Positions 10,289 through 19,105 of a stretch of DNA of 64,000 bases are shown piece by piece. Under the pieces are notes generated by a model. The model did no database searches, was not told where the DNA came from, and saw nothing but the letters and a program-made list of their open reading frames with translations. Positions within the stretch are counted from its first letter, which is position 1. Each line of letters opens with the position of its first letter. This stretch comes from Longimicrobium sp. (GTDB taxonomy: Bacteria; Gemmatimonadota; Gemmatimonadetes; Longimicrobiales; Longimicrobiaceae), in NCBI GenBank assembly GCA_036387335.1, contig DASVTZ010000186.1:22708-86707 (forward strand), given 5' to 3'. Made by a program: the position numbers and the translations under genes.

Positions 10289-10353
10289 GTGCGTAAGTGC
10301 GTAAGTGCGTGAGTGCGCCCGGCTCAGGAGGCACCGGGCCGCTCACGCACTTT
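10289..10353. repeat. Octamer palindromic repeat (copy 1)
   Basis: About three and a half units of an 8-bp repeat (AGTGCGTA or AGTGCGTG) face a short inverted arm GCTCACGCAC across a GC-rich centre. It starts 7 bp from the aminotransferase start codon. Related copies are at 27844, 51365 and 58418. Confidence 0.8.
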
Positions 10354-10366
10354 CCCCGCCCGCCCG

Positions 10367-10414
10367 ACAAAAAGACCCGGAGGCACGGAGAGCGGATCTC
10401 CGTGCCTCCGGGTC
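10367..10414 (-). terminator. Strong intrinsic terminator for the minus-strand operon
   Basis: A perfect 18-bp stem (arms 10374-10391 and 10397-10414, 5-nt loop) is followed on the minus strand by TTTTTG. It ends the transcript coming from the thioredoxin-like gene. Confidence 0.9.
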
Positions 10415-10438
10415 TCTCCGCACCCAGGCGGGTACGGC

Positions 10439-11038
10439 TCAGCTACTCGGCAGCGCGGCGCCACCCCGGGCCCACTGCGCGATCGCGGCCACGCCGCGAA
10501 GACGGCGCAGCAACCGCTCGGAGGTCACGTTCACGTCGCCGTCCTTCTCCGTGACGCTCCTCTGGATCACCAGGATCTGGGGCGTGGCGGCGTCACCCGG
10601 CATGTCTTCATAGACGTACTTGACGAAGGCGGAGTTGTAGTGGCCGTTCCCCGCCGTAACCTCATCGAAGTAGCCGAACCGCTTCAAGTAGTTCACACCC
10701 TTGCGGAAGTCGCTGTCGATCGCGACCCCGATCGTCGCAAAGCCGGTTTCCCTCCGCTTCGCCTCGGCGGCGACCTTCATCTTCAGATCCTCCACCAGAC
10801 CGGGAAGCTCCGGCACGCTGGAGAACCTGCACGCCGAGGACCCCACGAACACGAAGAGCACCTGCTCTCCAGACGCCGAGGGCGGCGTCGGAGTGTAGTG
10901 GGCGCCCGAAGGCTCTGGCCACCCGTAGCTGCTCTGCACCCGAGGAAGCTTCCCTGCGTACGACGCGGTGCCGGACAGCAGGCAGATCACCAGGAGGAGC
11001 CCGAGCCGCGTGTAGATGCTGTTAATTCTTGGCAGCAT
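10439..11038 (-). CDS. Secreted thioredoxin-like-fold protein
   Basis: This 199-aa protein has a signal peptide (hydrophobic LGLLLVICLLSG, probable cut after SYA). The mature part shows a thioredoxin-fold rhythm. A first strand VLFVFVGSSAC ends at the position of the active site, a strand FATIGVAID follows, and a late TPQILVI has the position of the cis-Pro before strand 4. Only one Cys (SSAC) occupies the place of CxxC, so it is probably not a classical oxidoreductase. Its start overlaps the end of the beta-propeller gene by 17 bp, which implies coupled translation. Its place beside a six-cysteine exported peptide suggests a role with that peptide. The fold call is moderate and the role is inference. 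Confidence 0.62.
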   Translation of the reverse strand: MLPRINSIYTRLGLLLVICLLSGTASYAGKLPRVQSSYGWPEPSGAHYTPTPPSASGEQVLFVFVGSSACRFSSVPELPGLVEDLKMKVAAEAKRRETGFATIGVAIDSDFRKGVNYLKRFGYFDEVTAGNGHYNSAFVKYVYEDMPGDAATPQILVIQRSVTEKDGDVNVTSERLLRRLRGVAAIAQWARGGAALPSS

Positions 11039-12188
11039 GGACCACCACCCTCGGGAAGGGAGCGTTCTCGCTCACGGCGAACCGGTTCGCGGTCCCCGCC
11101 AGAGTCAGGGGAAGCGCGTCTCCGGCGAACGCGCCCGCGCCGGTGCGCGCGGAGACGACGTAGCTTCGCAGCTTGAACGTGGTGCCCTCCGGGGTGCGGT
11201 TCCGCCGCAGCACCTGGAAGAGGACGTGCTCATTGCCGAGATCGATGAAATTCCACCCGGCGTCCGTCTCGCCCGTCGACTTGCGCTTGAACGCGTCCTC
11301 CTGGCCGTCGCGGTGGAAGGAGGTCAGTTCCATGGACTTCCAGTCCGGCACCCGGGAAGTCCAGAGGAGCCGCCCCTCGGGCGAGTAGCCGTAAACGTAC
11401 GGCACGTGCGTGTTCATCACGAGCACCGTTCCCGTGGACGCGTTGCAGCCGATGACGAGCTTGTTCATCATCATCTGAACGAGTTCGCTGCTGTCACGGT
11501 ACGCCTGCCCGAAAGAACGGACCCGCCGGCCATCCAGCGTGAGCTGGTGGACCACGTGCGGAGAACCGGGCGTCCACCCGGCAGCGTACATGTGGTCGCC
11601 GCTCACGCACACGTCCTGCACCGCCGAGAGTGAGGGAAGCGTGCGGTCCAGCTCGTACCCGCCGGCTCCGCGCCGGAACACCTTCATAACCCCCGCGCGG
11701 TCGGCGACGAACACCCTTCCCCGGCTGATCGCGAGATCGTTGGGGTTGAGGAACTCGTCCGGACCCCGTCCAGGCCGGCCGAACTGTTCGGACAGCCGTC
11801 CGTCTTTCGAGTAGACCATCACCCGGTTGTAGGTGCCGTCCAGGACGAAGAGGTTGCCCAACGAGTCGAAGGCAGCGCCCTTCACCTCGCCCAGCATCTC
11901 CGCCGCCGTCCCTTTTTCCTTGCCAACCGAGAATTCCGGGGCGGCCCCCGCTAGGCGCTGCACTATCCTGGCGGCGTCGCTCCCCGGCTCTTGGGCGGCG
12001 GGGAGAAAGGTGTTCCCCACCTGGGCGGGGAGGGGAAGGTTGGCGCGGGTCGGGTGGTGGACGGCCCCGGAGGGCGCATCGGCCGATGCGCCGCAGGCAG
12101 TCAGCCAGGGGAGTGCCGCAAGGGCGAGTGCCCACAGACACGCCGGCCCTCGGCGGTGTCGCACGTGTTTCGCGTTCATGAGGTTCAA
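11022..12188 (-). CDS. Six-bladed beta-propeller lipoprotein
   Basis: This 388-aa protein has a lipoprotein signal ending in LPWLTAC. The mature protein has repeated strand blocks typical of NHL/six-bladed propellers, such as FDSLGNLFVLDGTYNRVMVY, FLNPNDLAISRGRVFVADR and VYGYSPEGRLLW. There is no enzymatic motif. In Bacteroidota, propellers of this general kind often lie beside small exported NVEALA-type peptides, and here a small exported Cys-rich peptide is encoded directly upstream. The 3' end overlaps the thioredoxin-like gene. An ATG three codons in is an alternative start. The protein is probably a periplasmic or surface-exposed binding protein. Confidence 0.8.
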   Translation of the reverse strand: MNLMNAKHVRHRRGPACLWALALAALPWLTACGASADAPSGAVHHPTRANLPLPAQVGNTFLPAAQEPGSDAARIVQRLAGAAPEFSVGKEKGTAAEMLGEVKGAAFDSLGNLFVLDGTYNRVMVYSKDGRLSEQFGRPGRGPDEFLNPNDLAISRGRVFVADRAGVMKVFRRGAGGYELDRTLPSLSAVQDVCVSGDHMYAAGWTPGSPHVVHQLTLDGRRVRSFGQAYRDSSELVQMMMNKLVIGCNASTGTVLVMNTHVPYVYGYSPEGRLLWTSRVPDWKSMELTSFHRDGQEDAFKRKSTGETDAGWNFIDLGNEHVLFQVLRRNRTPEGTTFKLRSYVVSARTGAGAFAGDALPLTLAGTANRFAVSENAPFPRVVVHAAKN

Positions 12189-12399
12189 GGCAGAGTGTCC
12201 GGTTGGGGCGGGAACATCGGGAGGGGGCCGTCCCAGAGTCGGGGACTCGCGGCATTCGTTGCCGCGGCCCGCCGAAAGGGGTTCAAAATCGCTGCCGCAC
12301 TGTCGCGGGGTATGGTGAGCCGGCCGGGCCGTGCTCTGGTGAAGCCGGAACGAGCCGCGGCAGCCTACGCCGAGACGTCCGCTCCCTGGCGTCTCGGTG

Positions 12400-12633
12400 C
12401 TACTCCGTGCCCGAACACTTCTCGGTCATGCAGGTATCCTCGCCCAACGCATTGCACTTGGTGTTGTCGTTCCCCGACTTGCAGTAGTCACCGAACCAGC
12501 CGTCGTAACAGTAGTCCTTCTCGCATTCGGCACTGGCGTGGAGCGGCGTCGGTCCGCGGAGGACTTCGCCTCCCAGTACGGCAAGACCCACCGCCGCGAC
12601 AATTCCCACGACTTTCATGAGTTGCTTGATCAT
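12400..12633 (-). CDS. Small exported six-cysteine peptide
   Basis: The precursor has 77 aa. A hydrophobic leader (VVGIVAAVGLAVLGG) runs to a probable signal-peptidase site near PLHAS. A roughly 44-residue acidic core follows with six cysteines in the contexts AECE, YCY, YCK, KCN, TCM and KCS, enough for three disulphides. A ribosome binding site AGGGAG lies 6 bp before the ATG, and a good promoter (12688-12716) precedes it. No family is firmly recognised; in size and context it resembles NVEALA-type exported peptides. A decayed copy lies 250 bp upstream. The partners are the propeller and thioredoxin-like genes downstream on the same strand. Confidence 0.78.
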   Translation of the reverse strand: MIKQLMKVVGIVAAVGLAVLGGEVLRGPTPLHASAECEKDYCYDGWFGDYCKSGNDNTKCNALGEDTCMTEKCSGTE

Positions 12634-12687
12634 TTAGGGCTCCCTAGAGAGAAAAAATGGGTTGCAACAGTGTGGCAGCGTTTCGAC

Positions 12688-12716
12688 ATTGTACGTGCAC
12701 GATCTTGTCTTTGCAA
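12688..12716 (-). promoter_or_regulatory. Sigma-70-like promoter of the six-cysteine peptide
   Basis: On the minus strand TTGCAA (-35) and TACAAT (-10) are separated by exactly 17 bp, about 55 bp upstream of the ATG. The surrounding 12640-12840 stretch is markedly A+T-richer than the rest of the window. Confidence 0.6.
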
Positions 12717-12879
12717 GGTTTTTGTCGCATGTAGTATGTACAACGCTATCGGAAGGGGACGTTCACCGTTGTACAGCAGGCGCTTAGCGAAAACCACCGG
12801 AAGATTTTTTGTCGCTTTCAGAGTAGAAATCTCGAGCTGACACGAAGTGAGTCACGATCTCTGCTCCTGGGCATCGGTG

Positions 12880-13119
12880 CTACTCGATGCCCGGACACTT
12901 CTCGGTACTACAGGTATCCTCCTCCATCGCGCTGCACTGGATTTGTCGTTCCCCGCCACCCAGTAGTCGCCGAAACGACCCCTCGTGGCGGTAGAGCTTC
13001 GGGCAATCAGCGCTGGCGTTGCGTGGAGCGGCGTCGGTCCACGAAGGACCTCACCTCCCAGAAACGCGAGGCCCACCGCCGCCACGATCCCCTATGACCT
13101 TTGTGAGGTGCTTGATCAC
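12880..13119 (-). pseudogene. Frameshifted copy of the six-cysteine peptide gene
   Basis: Translated in pieces, this region matches the neighbouring peptide gene. A GTG-initiated start (VIKHL) is followed by one extra base. The leader VGLAFLGGEVLRGPTPLHA then appears, DCPKLYRHEG in a second frame, FGDYWVAGND back in the first, and finally TCSTEKCPGIE plus stop in the second. At least three frame changes and the loss of two core cysteines mark it as a decayed tandem duplicate, although the leader DNA is still close. Sequencing error is less likely given several separate shifts. Confidence 0.75.
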
Positions 13120-13181
13120 TTTTGGCTCTCGAGAGAAAAATGGATCCGAAAATGGCGGGTGCCACGGGTCGGTAGGCGTTC

Positions 13182-14807
13182 CTACGGCCGGCCCTGCAGC
13201 CAGGGAGAGGCGCACTTCTTCCGCATCTTAGCGATGGCACTCGCGGACGGAATCCACGCTTCGGCGGCGTCGATGTGAGCCGCGGCCTCGTCACAGCGTT
13301 TCGTGGCGACGAGCTCGTTGGCGAGGAGGATTCGCGCGCGGTAGTCCCGGGGATTGATCCGCAGCCCGCGCTCCAGGGCCTCCGCACCGCCGCCGGCGTA
13401 CTCTCGAACCGCGGCGAGCTCCCCCACGGACAGCGTTCCGATGGTAGCCGTGAGCAGCAGGAGCGGAACCAAGCAGGCCGCCCGCCCAGCGCGGGGCACA
13501 TGCACCGCTCTGCTCCAGCCGGAAGTGGACGCACACACACCCAGCGCCAGCGCCATCCAGAACGCCGCCCCGGGCGTCATGACGAGCGCGTCCACAGTGC
13601 CCATCACGATCGCGCCGAGCGCAACGCTCCCCCCCAGCAGCACCGCGCGTAGCCGCTCGGGTGGTACGGCGTGCTCTTGCTTGACGAGCCCGGCGCATGG
13701 GGCGACAGCCGCAAGCAGGAGGAGCAGCCAGCAGAGCGCGGCCGGAATACCGCGCTCGGCGGCGAGCCCGAACCAGTCGCTCTGCGGGAGCCGAGTGACG
13801 GGGAGCAGGTTGGCGTGTTCGAAGTTGGGGTCGCCGGAGGGGCTATATTCTGGGTAGCGGATCGTCCACTGGCCCGGCCCAACTCCCAGAAGCGGGTGGT
13901 CGAAGATCATCCGGCTCGTGTTGCGGTACTGCAGCAGCCGGCCCGCGCCCGTTCCCGTTCTGCCGTCCAGCAGAGTCTCCAGCGAGTGCCGGTACGGGTG
14001 GGCGCCCCGCCAATCCAGGTCGTTGGGAAGGAGGATGGCGGCGGCGGCGGACCCGGCCGCCAGCGCCATGAGGATTGCCAAGCGCCGCGGTGCCGCCGCC
14101 CGCGCCGGCCCGGCCTCGCCGCGCCGCCAGAGCCAGAGCGTGAGGGGGACCACCACAAGCGTGCTGAGCCAGGCTCCACGGCAGCGCGACAGCGCCAGCG
14201 CGGCCATCACCGGCACCAGCGCAACCGAGTACGCCGTGAACCGGCGCCGCGTCTCCGCCGACAGGGCCTGTACCAGCAGCAAGGGCAGCCCCAGGGCCAG
14301 AATGTGGGCCAGGCGGTTGCGGTTGCCAAAGGTGCCACCGGGCCTGGACTCAATGGCCGCTACCCCCGGCGCTCCATACGCGTCGAGCAGCGACACCACG
14401 GCCGCGAGCACCACCGCGGCGGCGGCCAGGGCGAGCAGCAGCCCACCGCGGCCGGCACGCACGGCCCCTCGGCAGCTCCAGAAGACGACCGCGAAAGACA
14501 CGGCGATTCCGCTGGCCGTGAGCCCGGTTGCAGGGGCGGGGGAGTTCAGCGCCGCCAGTACCGTGAGCAGCAGCGATCCCAGCACGAACAGGTCGGCCGG
14601 ACCGGCGCGCAGCTCCCGGGCGGACCACGCTCCCACCAGCAGGCAGGCGAAGGCGGTGGCGTTGAGGGCGGCCGCCTTGGGGATGAGATACTCCGACACG
14701 CCGGAGTCCCCTCCCGCCACAAAGCCGAGGAAGGTCGCGCTCAGACCCAGCACGAGAATGCCGTAGCGAACGGCCTCCCGGCCCTGTCCACGCGTGTACG
14801 CCATCAT
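13182..14807 (-). CDS. O-antigen ligase/polymerase-like membrane protein with C-terminal repeat domain
   Basis: This 541-aa polytopic protein has about ten hydrophobic segments. The periplasmic-loop signature of the Wzy_C/O-antigen ligase family is visible: a pre-loop Arg-rich stretch, then GVGPGQWTIRYPEYSP and NFEHANLLPV with the conserved His. The last 90 residues form a TPR-like tail (GLRINPRDYRARILLANEL). The family joins glycans to lipid A or other acceptors in the outer periplasmic face. No glycosyltransferases lie nearby, so the substrate is unknown; protein O-glycan ligases look the same. It begins 9 bp after the ADOP permease stop and is probably cotranscribed with it. Confidence 0.82.
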   Translation of the reverse strand: MMAYTRGQGREAVRYGILVLGLSATFLGFVAGGDSGVSEYLIPKAAALNATAFACLLVGAWSARELRAGPADLFVLGSLLLTVLAALNSPAPATGLTASGIAVSFAVVFWSCRGAVRAGRGGLLLALAAAAVVLAAVVSLLDAYGAPGVAAIESRPGGTFGNRNRLAHILALGLPLLLVQALSAETRRRFTAYSVALVPVMAALALSRCRGAWLSTLVVVPLTLWLWRRGEAGPARAAAPRRLAILMALAAGSAAAAILLPNDLDWRGAHPYRHSLETLLDGRTGTGAGRLLQYRNTSRMIFDHPLLGVGPGQWTIRYPEYSPSGDPNFEHANLLPVTRLPQSDWFGLAAERGIPAALCWLLLLLAAVAPCAGLVKQEHAVPPERLRAVLLGGSVALGAIVMGTVDALVMTPGAAFWMALALGVCASTSGWSRAVHVPRAGRAACLVPLLLLTATIGTLSVGELAAVREYAGGGAEALERGLRINPRDYRARILLANELVATKRCDEAAAHIDAAEAWIPSASAIAKMRKKCASPWLQGRP

Positions 14808-14816
14808 GGCCGCCCG

Positions 14817-17351
14817 CTACTCGGCCCGCAACGACGCCATGGGGTCCACACGGGTGGCGCGCCGTGCGGGGACCAGGGTGGCGACGAGGGTGGCGGCCAT
14901 GAGGATCGCCGCGACGCCCGCGAAGAGAGCGGGATCGAAAGGCTGCATTCCGTCGACGGCCGAGCGGATGAGCATCCCCGCCCCGAGCGCGAGGGTGCCG
15001 CCGATCACCACCCCAATGACGGTAAGCCGCATACCGTCGCGGAGGAACACCCTCACCACGTCCGAGTCGCGGGCACCCACGGCCATGCGGACCCCGATCT
15101 CGCGAGCGCGGCCCGCCACAGTGAAGGCGATGACGCCGTACAACCCGCAGGCGGCCAGCAGCAGCGCCAGGCCTCCGAACGCGGTGATCGCCGCGGTGAA
15201 GCCGCGCTGCAGGCGGATTTGCCGCTCGGCGGCGCTGGCCAGCGTGCGCACCTCGATTACGGGGAGGCTCGGGTCCATCCCACGAACCACGTTGCGAACC
15301 GACCGTACCACATACCCTGGATCGCCGGTGGTGCGCAGCAGCAGGTTCTCGGTGGAGCGGTCGATCTGCGTGGCGGGCGTGTAGACGTGCGGCTCGTTCC
15401 CGGCCCCCACCCGGTTCGAGTTGATCTCCCCGGCCACCCCTACCACCTCGATCAGCGTGTCGCCGGTCGCCCGCTGCACGATGAACTTGCCGATGGGGTC
15501 CTCGCCCGGCCAGAATCGGTTCGCCACCGACTGGCTCACCACCGCGACCCGCGCGGCGCCTTGCACGTCCCGCTCTTCGATGCCGCGGCCTCGGAGCACG
15601 GGGATACCCAGCGTCCGGAAGAAGCCGGGCCCCACGTTGGCCGACCAGAACGCGTTGGCATAGCCCTGTGACTCCCTGGTCGCCGGCGCGGCGGACGAGG
15701 GGTTGAAGACTCCGCGGTACATCTGCTGTCGGCCGAGCGGCACCACGGTGGGAGCGGTGGCCGACATCACGCCGGGCAGCCGCTCGCTGCGTCCACGCAG
15801 CTCTTGATAGAAGTTGCGCCGCGCCGCCTCCGAATGCCCGCGGCTACCGAGGTCCAGGGAAACGGCCAGCACGTTCTCGGTGTCGTAGCCCAGGTTGGAG
15901 CCGCTCATTCCCTGCAGCTTCCTGACGAAGAAGCCCGCCGAGACGAGCAGCACCAGCGACAGTGCGGTCTGCGCCACGACGAGCGCCCCTTGCAGCCGGG
16001 TGCGGCGCAGCCCCGTCGCCCCGTTCCCCTTGAGCACGGCCATGACGTCGCCGCGCGCCGCGTACAGCGCCGGCACGAGGCCGAACAGGAGCCCCGTGGC
16101 GGTGGTAAGCGCGATCGCGAATAGGAGGGTGGACAGGTCGGGTGAGATGTCCAGCGGCGCCACGGCCCCCTCGAAGTCGCGGAGGAGCCGCGCCTGGAAG
16201 AGCTCGGCGGCCCAAAGGGAGGCCGCCAGCCCCAGTGCACCCCCGGAGAGGGCGAGTAGAAAGGTTTCGGTCAGGAGGAGCCGCACCAGCCTTCCCTGCG
16301 CCACACCGAGCGCCAGGCGAATGCCGATCTCGCGGCGCCGCGCAATCGCGCGGGCCAACAGGAGGTTTGCCAGGTTGGCGCACGACACCAGCAGCACCAG
16401 CCCGGTGACGAGCCATGCGAAGGCGAGGAGCGGGAGGGCCCGCCGCGCGGCGGAGACGGGGAACCAGCCACGCATCGCCTCCGCGCGCAGCAGCAGCGGC
16501 TCGTACCCATCCTTTTCGCGCTCCGGTGATTCCAGGTCGATGCGGCGGCTGACGCGCGCGAGCTCGGCCTCGGCCCGCTCCATCTCCACGCCGCCGCGTA
16601 TCCTGCCGGCCAGCGCGAATCCGTCGAAGCCGCGGTCCCGGAGCAGTTCCGGGCTGCCAGGTAGGAGGCCCGGGAGCATCGTGGCGGGGATCCAGAGCTC
16701 CGCCGGCTTCTCAAAGTGGGTGCCCACGAACCCTCGGGGCGCCACTCCTACTACCGTGAGCCCCACGCCGTTCACCACGACGGACTTTCCCACGACGCGC
16801 GGATCGGCACCGAAGCGGCGCTCCCACAGCCCGTGGCCGAGCACCGCGACGGCACCCTCCCCCTCCGCGCGGCTCTCGCCAGGGAAGAAGCCGCGGCCGA
16901 GAGCGGGACGCACCCCCAGGACGGCGAAGTAGTTGGCGCTGGCGAGCGCGCTGTTCACGCGCACCGGCTCCCCGCCGGAGCCGAGGTCAAGCTCGGTGGA
17001 CCAGGAGGCGGAGAGGCCGTCGAACGAGCGGGTGCCCTCCACCAATTCCAGGTACTCGGGGTATGACACGTCCCCCGGCACCGCCTGCTGCACCACCCGC
17101 AGCAGGCGATCCGTGTGCGTGAGGCCGGCCGGCGCACGGAAGAAGAGCGCGTTCACTAGCCCGAACAGCCCGCCGTTCGCGCCGATGCCAAGCGCTAGCG
17201 TCAGCAGGGCGACGGCGGTGAACGCCGGTGTCTTGCGCAGCCCGCGCGCCGCGTAGCCCAGATCGCGCACGAGATCCTCCATCGCGCCTCTGAACCAGCC
17301 CGCGCGCGAGGGCTCGTCGCGCACGTGCTTCGCGGCATCACTTCCGATCAT
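14817..17351 (-). CDS. ADOP-family FtsX/MacB-type permease
   Basis: This 844-aa protein has the duplicated layout of the acidobacterial duplicated orphan permease family. An N-terminal DLGYAARGLRKTPAFT precedes the first membrane helix, then a periplasmic MacB_PCD domain. Three helices with the FtsX motif (ARAIARRREIGIRLALG) come next, then a second PCD domain, and final helices with AREIGVRMAVGARDSDV and the terminal RRATRVDPMASLRAE. No ATPase is encoded beside it, as is usual for the family. The ATG at 17351 is preceded by GGAG and gives the usual length; an earlier in-frame start would add 91 unlikely residues. It may power or gate export of an unknown substrate. Confidence 0.92.
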   Translation of the reverse strand: MIGSDAAKHVRDEPSRAGWFRGAMEDLVRDLGYAARGLRKTPAFTAVALLTLALGIGANGGLFGLVNALFFRAPAGLTHTDRLLRVVQQAVPGDVSYPEYLELVEGTRSFDGLSASWSTELDLGSGGEPVRVNSALASANYFAVLGVRPALGRGFFPGESRAEGEGAVAVLGHGLWERRFGADPRVVGKSVVVNGVGLTVVGVAPRGFVGTHFEKPAELWIPATMLPGLLPGSPELLRDRGFDGFALAGRIRGGVEMERAEAELARVSRRIDLESPEREKDGYEPLLLRAEAMRGWFPVSAARRALPLLAFAWLVTGLVLLVSCANLANLLLARAIARRREIGIRLALGVAQGRLVRLLLTETFLLALSGGALGLAASLWAAELFQARLLRDFEGAVAPLDISPDLSTLLFAIALTTATGLLFGLVPALYAARGDVMAVLKGNGATGLRRTRLQGALVVAQTALSLVLLVSAGFFVRKLQGMSGSNLGYDTENVLAVSLDLGSRGHSEAARRNFYQELRGRSERLPGVMSATAPTVVPLGRQQMYRGVFNPSSAAPATRESQGYANAFWSANVGPGFFRTLGIPVLRGRGIEERDVQGAARVAVVSQSVANRFWPGEDPIGKFIVQRATGDTLIEVVGVAGEINSNRVGAGNEPHVYTPATQIDRSTENLLLRTTGDPGYVVRSVRNVVRGMDPSLPVIEVRTLASAAERQIRLQRGFTAAITAFGGLALLLAACGLYGVIAFTVAGRAREIGVRMAVGARDSDVVRVFLRDGMRLTVIGVVIGGTLALGAGMLIRSAVDGMQPFDPALFAGVAAILMAATLVATLVPARRATRVDPMASLRAE

Positions 17352-17492
17352 GGATTCTCCGTTAAGCCCTGAAGGCGCATTTCGCTGCGGATAGACGGTC
17401 TGGCGGGGGGAGGGCGGCTGCCAGCGGTCCCGCTGCTTGCGGGGCATCGCTGCAGTCAGCGCACGACGCAGGTATGAGATTCTGTACCAGAC

Positions 17493-17498
17493 ATTATA
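17493..17498 (-). promoter_or_regulatory. Possible -10 box for the ADOP permease transcript
   Basis: A perfect TATAAT on the minus strand lies within an A+T-rich patch overlapping the amidase stop codon, about 140 bp before the permease ATG. No convincing -35 box was found, so this is tentative. Confidence 0.3.
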
Positions 17499-19095
17499 AA
17501 ATCTTCCTCCTATCTGCGCCAGACTTGCGTCTCCGCCCCGCCCCGGGCGCAACCCGCGCCCCCGGCGCCTGCGCTCCCCGTCCGGAGTTCGTGCCCGTGG
17601 CACGGAAGAATTCCTCCAGGCCATCCGCGATCCCCTTCGCGTATGCCGCCTGAAAGCGTGGATCGCGCAGGGCCGCTTCGTGCTCCGGCAGGATGATCAC
17701 GGCCCCCTCGCAGAGGATGGTGGGCATCCACGTGGAGCGCAGCACGGCAAAATCGCGGTGCACGACGCCGCCGTCGGACAGCCGCAGCCGCTGCACCATC
17801 CCCGCCTGGACAGCACGTGCCAGCGTGCGAGAAGCAGAGTTGAGGAAGAACGTGCGCGTGCCGGCTCCTAGATACGGATCGGTCTGGCCGGGACGCGAGT
17901 CGACGTGAACGGAGACCATCGCGTGTGCGTCCGCCACGCGCGCATGGCGGACGCGGGCTTCGAGCTCCACGGCCCCCGCGCCGTCGCGGGTGAGCACCAC
18001 CCTGGCGCCACGCGCCTCCAGGTCACGCCGGAGCTGCCGCGCCACCGCGAGCGTCACCGACGCCTCCTGCAGCCCTGTGGGGCCGGTCGCGCCGCCGGGG
18101 GGATGCCCCGCGTCCACTGCCACCGTCAGCCCCACCAGCGGGGTGCCGCCCCGCACCGGCGGCGCGCGGCGGACCCGGAGCACGACGGCTCCGCCCTCCC
18201 AGTCCACGGCGTATCCGAAAGGCTCCGGTGCCGTCCGTATCCGGATCTGCACCCGGTCGTCCGTCACCGAGAACGCTGACACGTCGTGGACCAGCGTGTA
18301 AGCGTTTCCGCGCGCCGTGCGGCTGCCGCCGGTGCCCAAGCGGGTGCCGTAGAGGGTGAGGACGAATCCGTCCGGATCCTCCTCCACCAGCAGAGGCGGG
18401 CGGGCACTCAGGGGCACGACCACGTCCACCGACTGCGGGGTGCTTACAATGCGCGGCGCACGGGCCCGGCGGGCCAGCGTCGCGCCGTGAGGGGCGGCGT
18501 GGACGTCCGCGCTCCTGACCCAGACCTCCTGTTCCGGATCCAGGCGTACCCGGGTGAAGCCGTCGCGCTCTCCCGTGACCGTCACCAACGTCTCCGGCAG
18601 GAGGAACCAGCCTGGCGCTCCATCCGGCGACGGACGGGCGGCGACCCGCTGATCCGGGCCACCGGCCCGCGACAGCAGGGCAAGGCGTTCCACCGTGCTG
18701 GCGCGGGGCGCCTCGGGCGAACCGCCGCCCGCGGGCGCGGCGATGCGGACTAGGAGCACCACGCGCGCGGTATCCCTTCCCAGGATCGATTCGACCCGGA
18801 AGGCGGGCGCCCCCGCGTGCGGCACGGGCACACGCACCAGGAAGCTTCCGTTCGGGTGCACGCGCGCGCGCGTTCCGTTCACCGACACTCGCGCCCGGCC
18901 GCTCCCCGCCGATCCCAGCACGGTAAAGAGCCCGGCGGACGGCACGGTCTCACCGGCCTGGGGATAGACGACGCGCAGCCGCAGCGGCCCGTCGACCTGC
19001 TCGATGGGCGGCAGGGCGCCCGGCGCGCCGGTGCAGGCCACGAAGAGCGCGGCACCGACGACCGCGGCCGAAAGCCGCCGCGTAAAGCGGCGCAC
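17494..19095 (-). CDS. N-acetylmuramoyl-L-alanine amidase (Amidase_3), probable lipoprotein
   Basis: The protein is about 533 aa long. The C-terminal 200 residues are an Amidase_3 catalytic domain with the zinc ligands in VDAGHPP, LQEASV and VSVHVDSR and the catalytic Glu in LCEGAVI. It cleaves the bond between MurNAc and the stem peptide. The N-terminal 300 residues are beta-rich and contain an SH3-like and AMIN-like region. The GTG at 19095 gives a compact lipoprotein signal (AALFVAC) and lies 10 bp after the S9 peptidase stop. An ATG at 19143 would overlap that gene by 38 bp and bury the signal. The C-terminal tail is Arg/Gly-rich. It is the last gene of a four-gene envelope operon. Confidence 0.88.
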   Translation of the reverse strand: MRRFTRRLSAAVVGAALFVACTGAPGALPPIEQVDGPLRLRVVYPQAGETVPSAGLFTVLGSAGSGRARVSVNGTRARVHPNGSFLVRVPVPHAGAPAFRVESILGRDTARVVLLVRIAAPAGGGSPEAPRASTVERLALLSRAGGPDQRVAARPSPDGAPGWFLLPETLVTVTGERDGFTRVRLDPEQEVWVRSADVHAAPHGATLARRARAPRIVSTPQSVDVVVPLSARPPLLVEEDPDGFVLTLYGTRLGTGGSRTARGNAYTLVHDVSAFSVTDDRVQIRIRTAPEPFGYAVDWEGGAVVLRVRRAPPVRGGTPLVGLTVAVDAGHPPGGATGPTGLQEASVTLAVARQLRRDLEARGARVVLTRDGAGAVELEARVRHARVADAHAMVSVHVDSRPGQTDPYLGAGTRTFFLNSASRTLARAVQAGMVQRLRLSDGGVVHRDFAVLRSTWMPTILCEGAVIILPEHEAALRDPRFQAAYAKGIADGLEEFFRATGTNSGRGAQAPGARVAPGAGRRRKSGADRRKIL

Positions 19096-19105
19096 CCCCG
19101 CCGGG

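Noticed and set aside
12361..12400. Hairpin after the six-cysteine peptide gene as a transcription attenuator
   Set aside because: Stem CCGAGACG/CGTCTCGG is only 8 bp with a 12-base loop and no T run, so no terminator is claimed.
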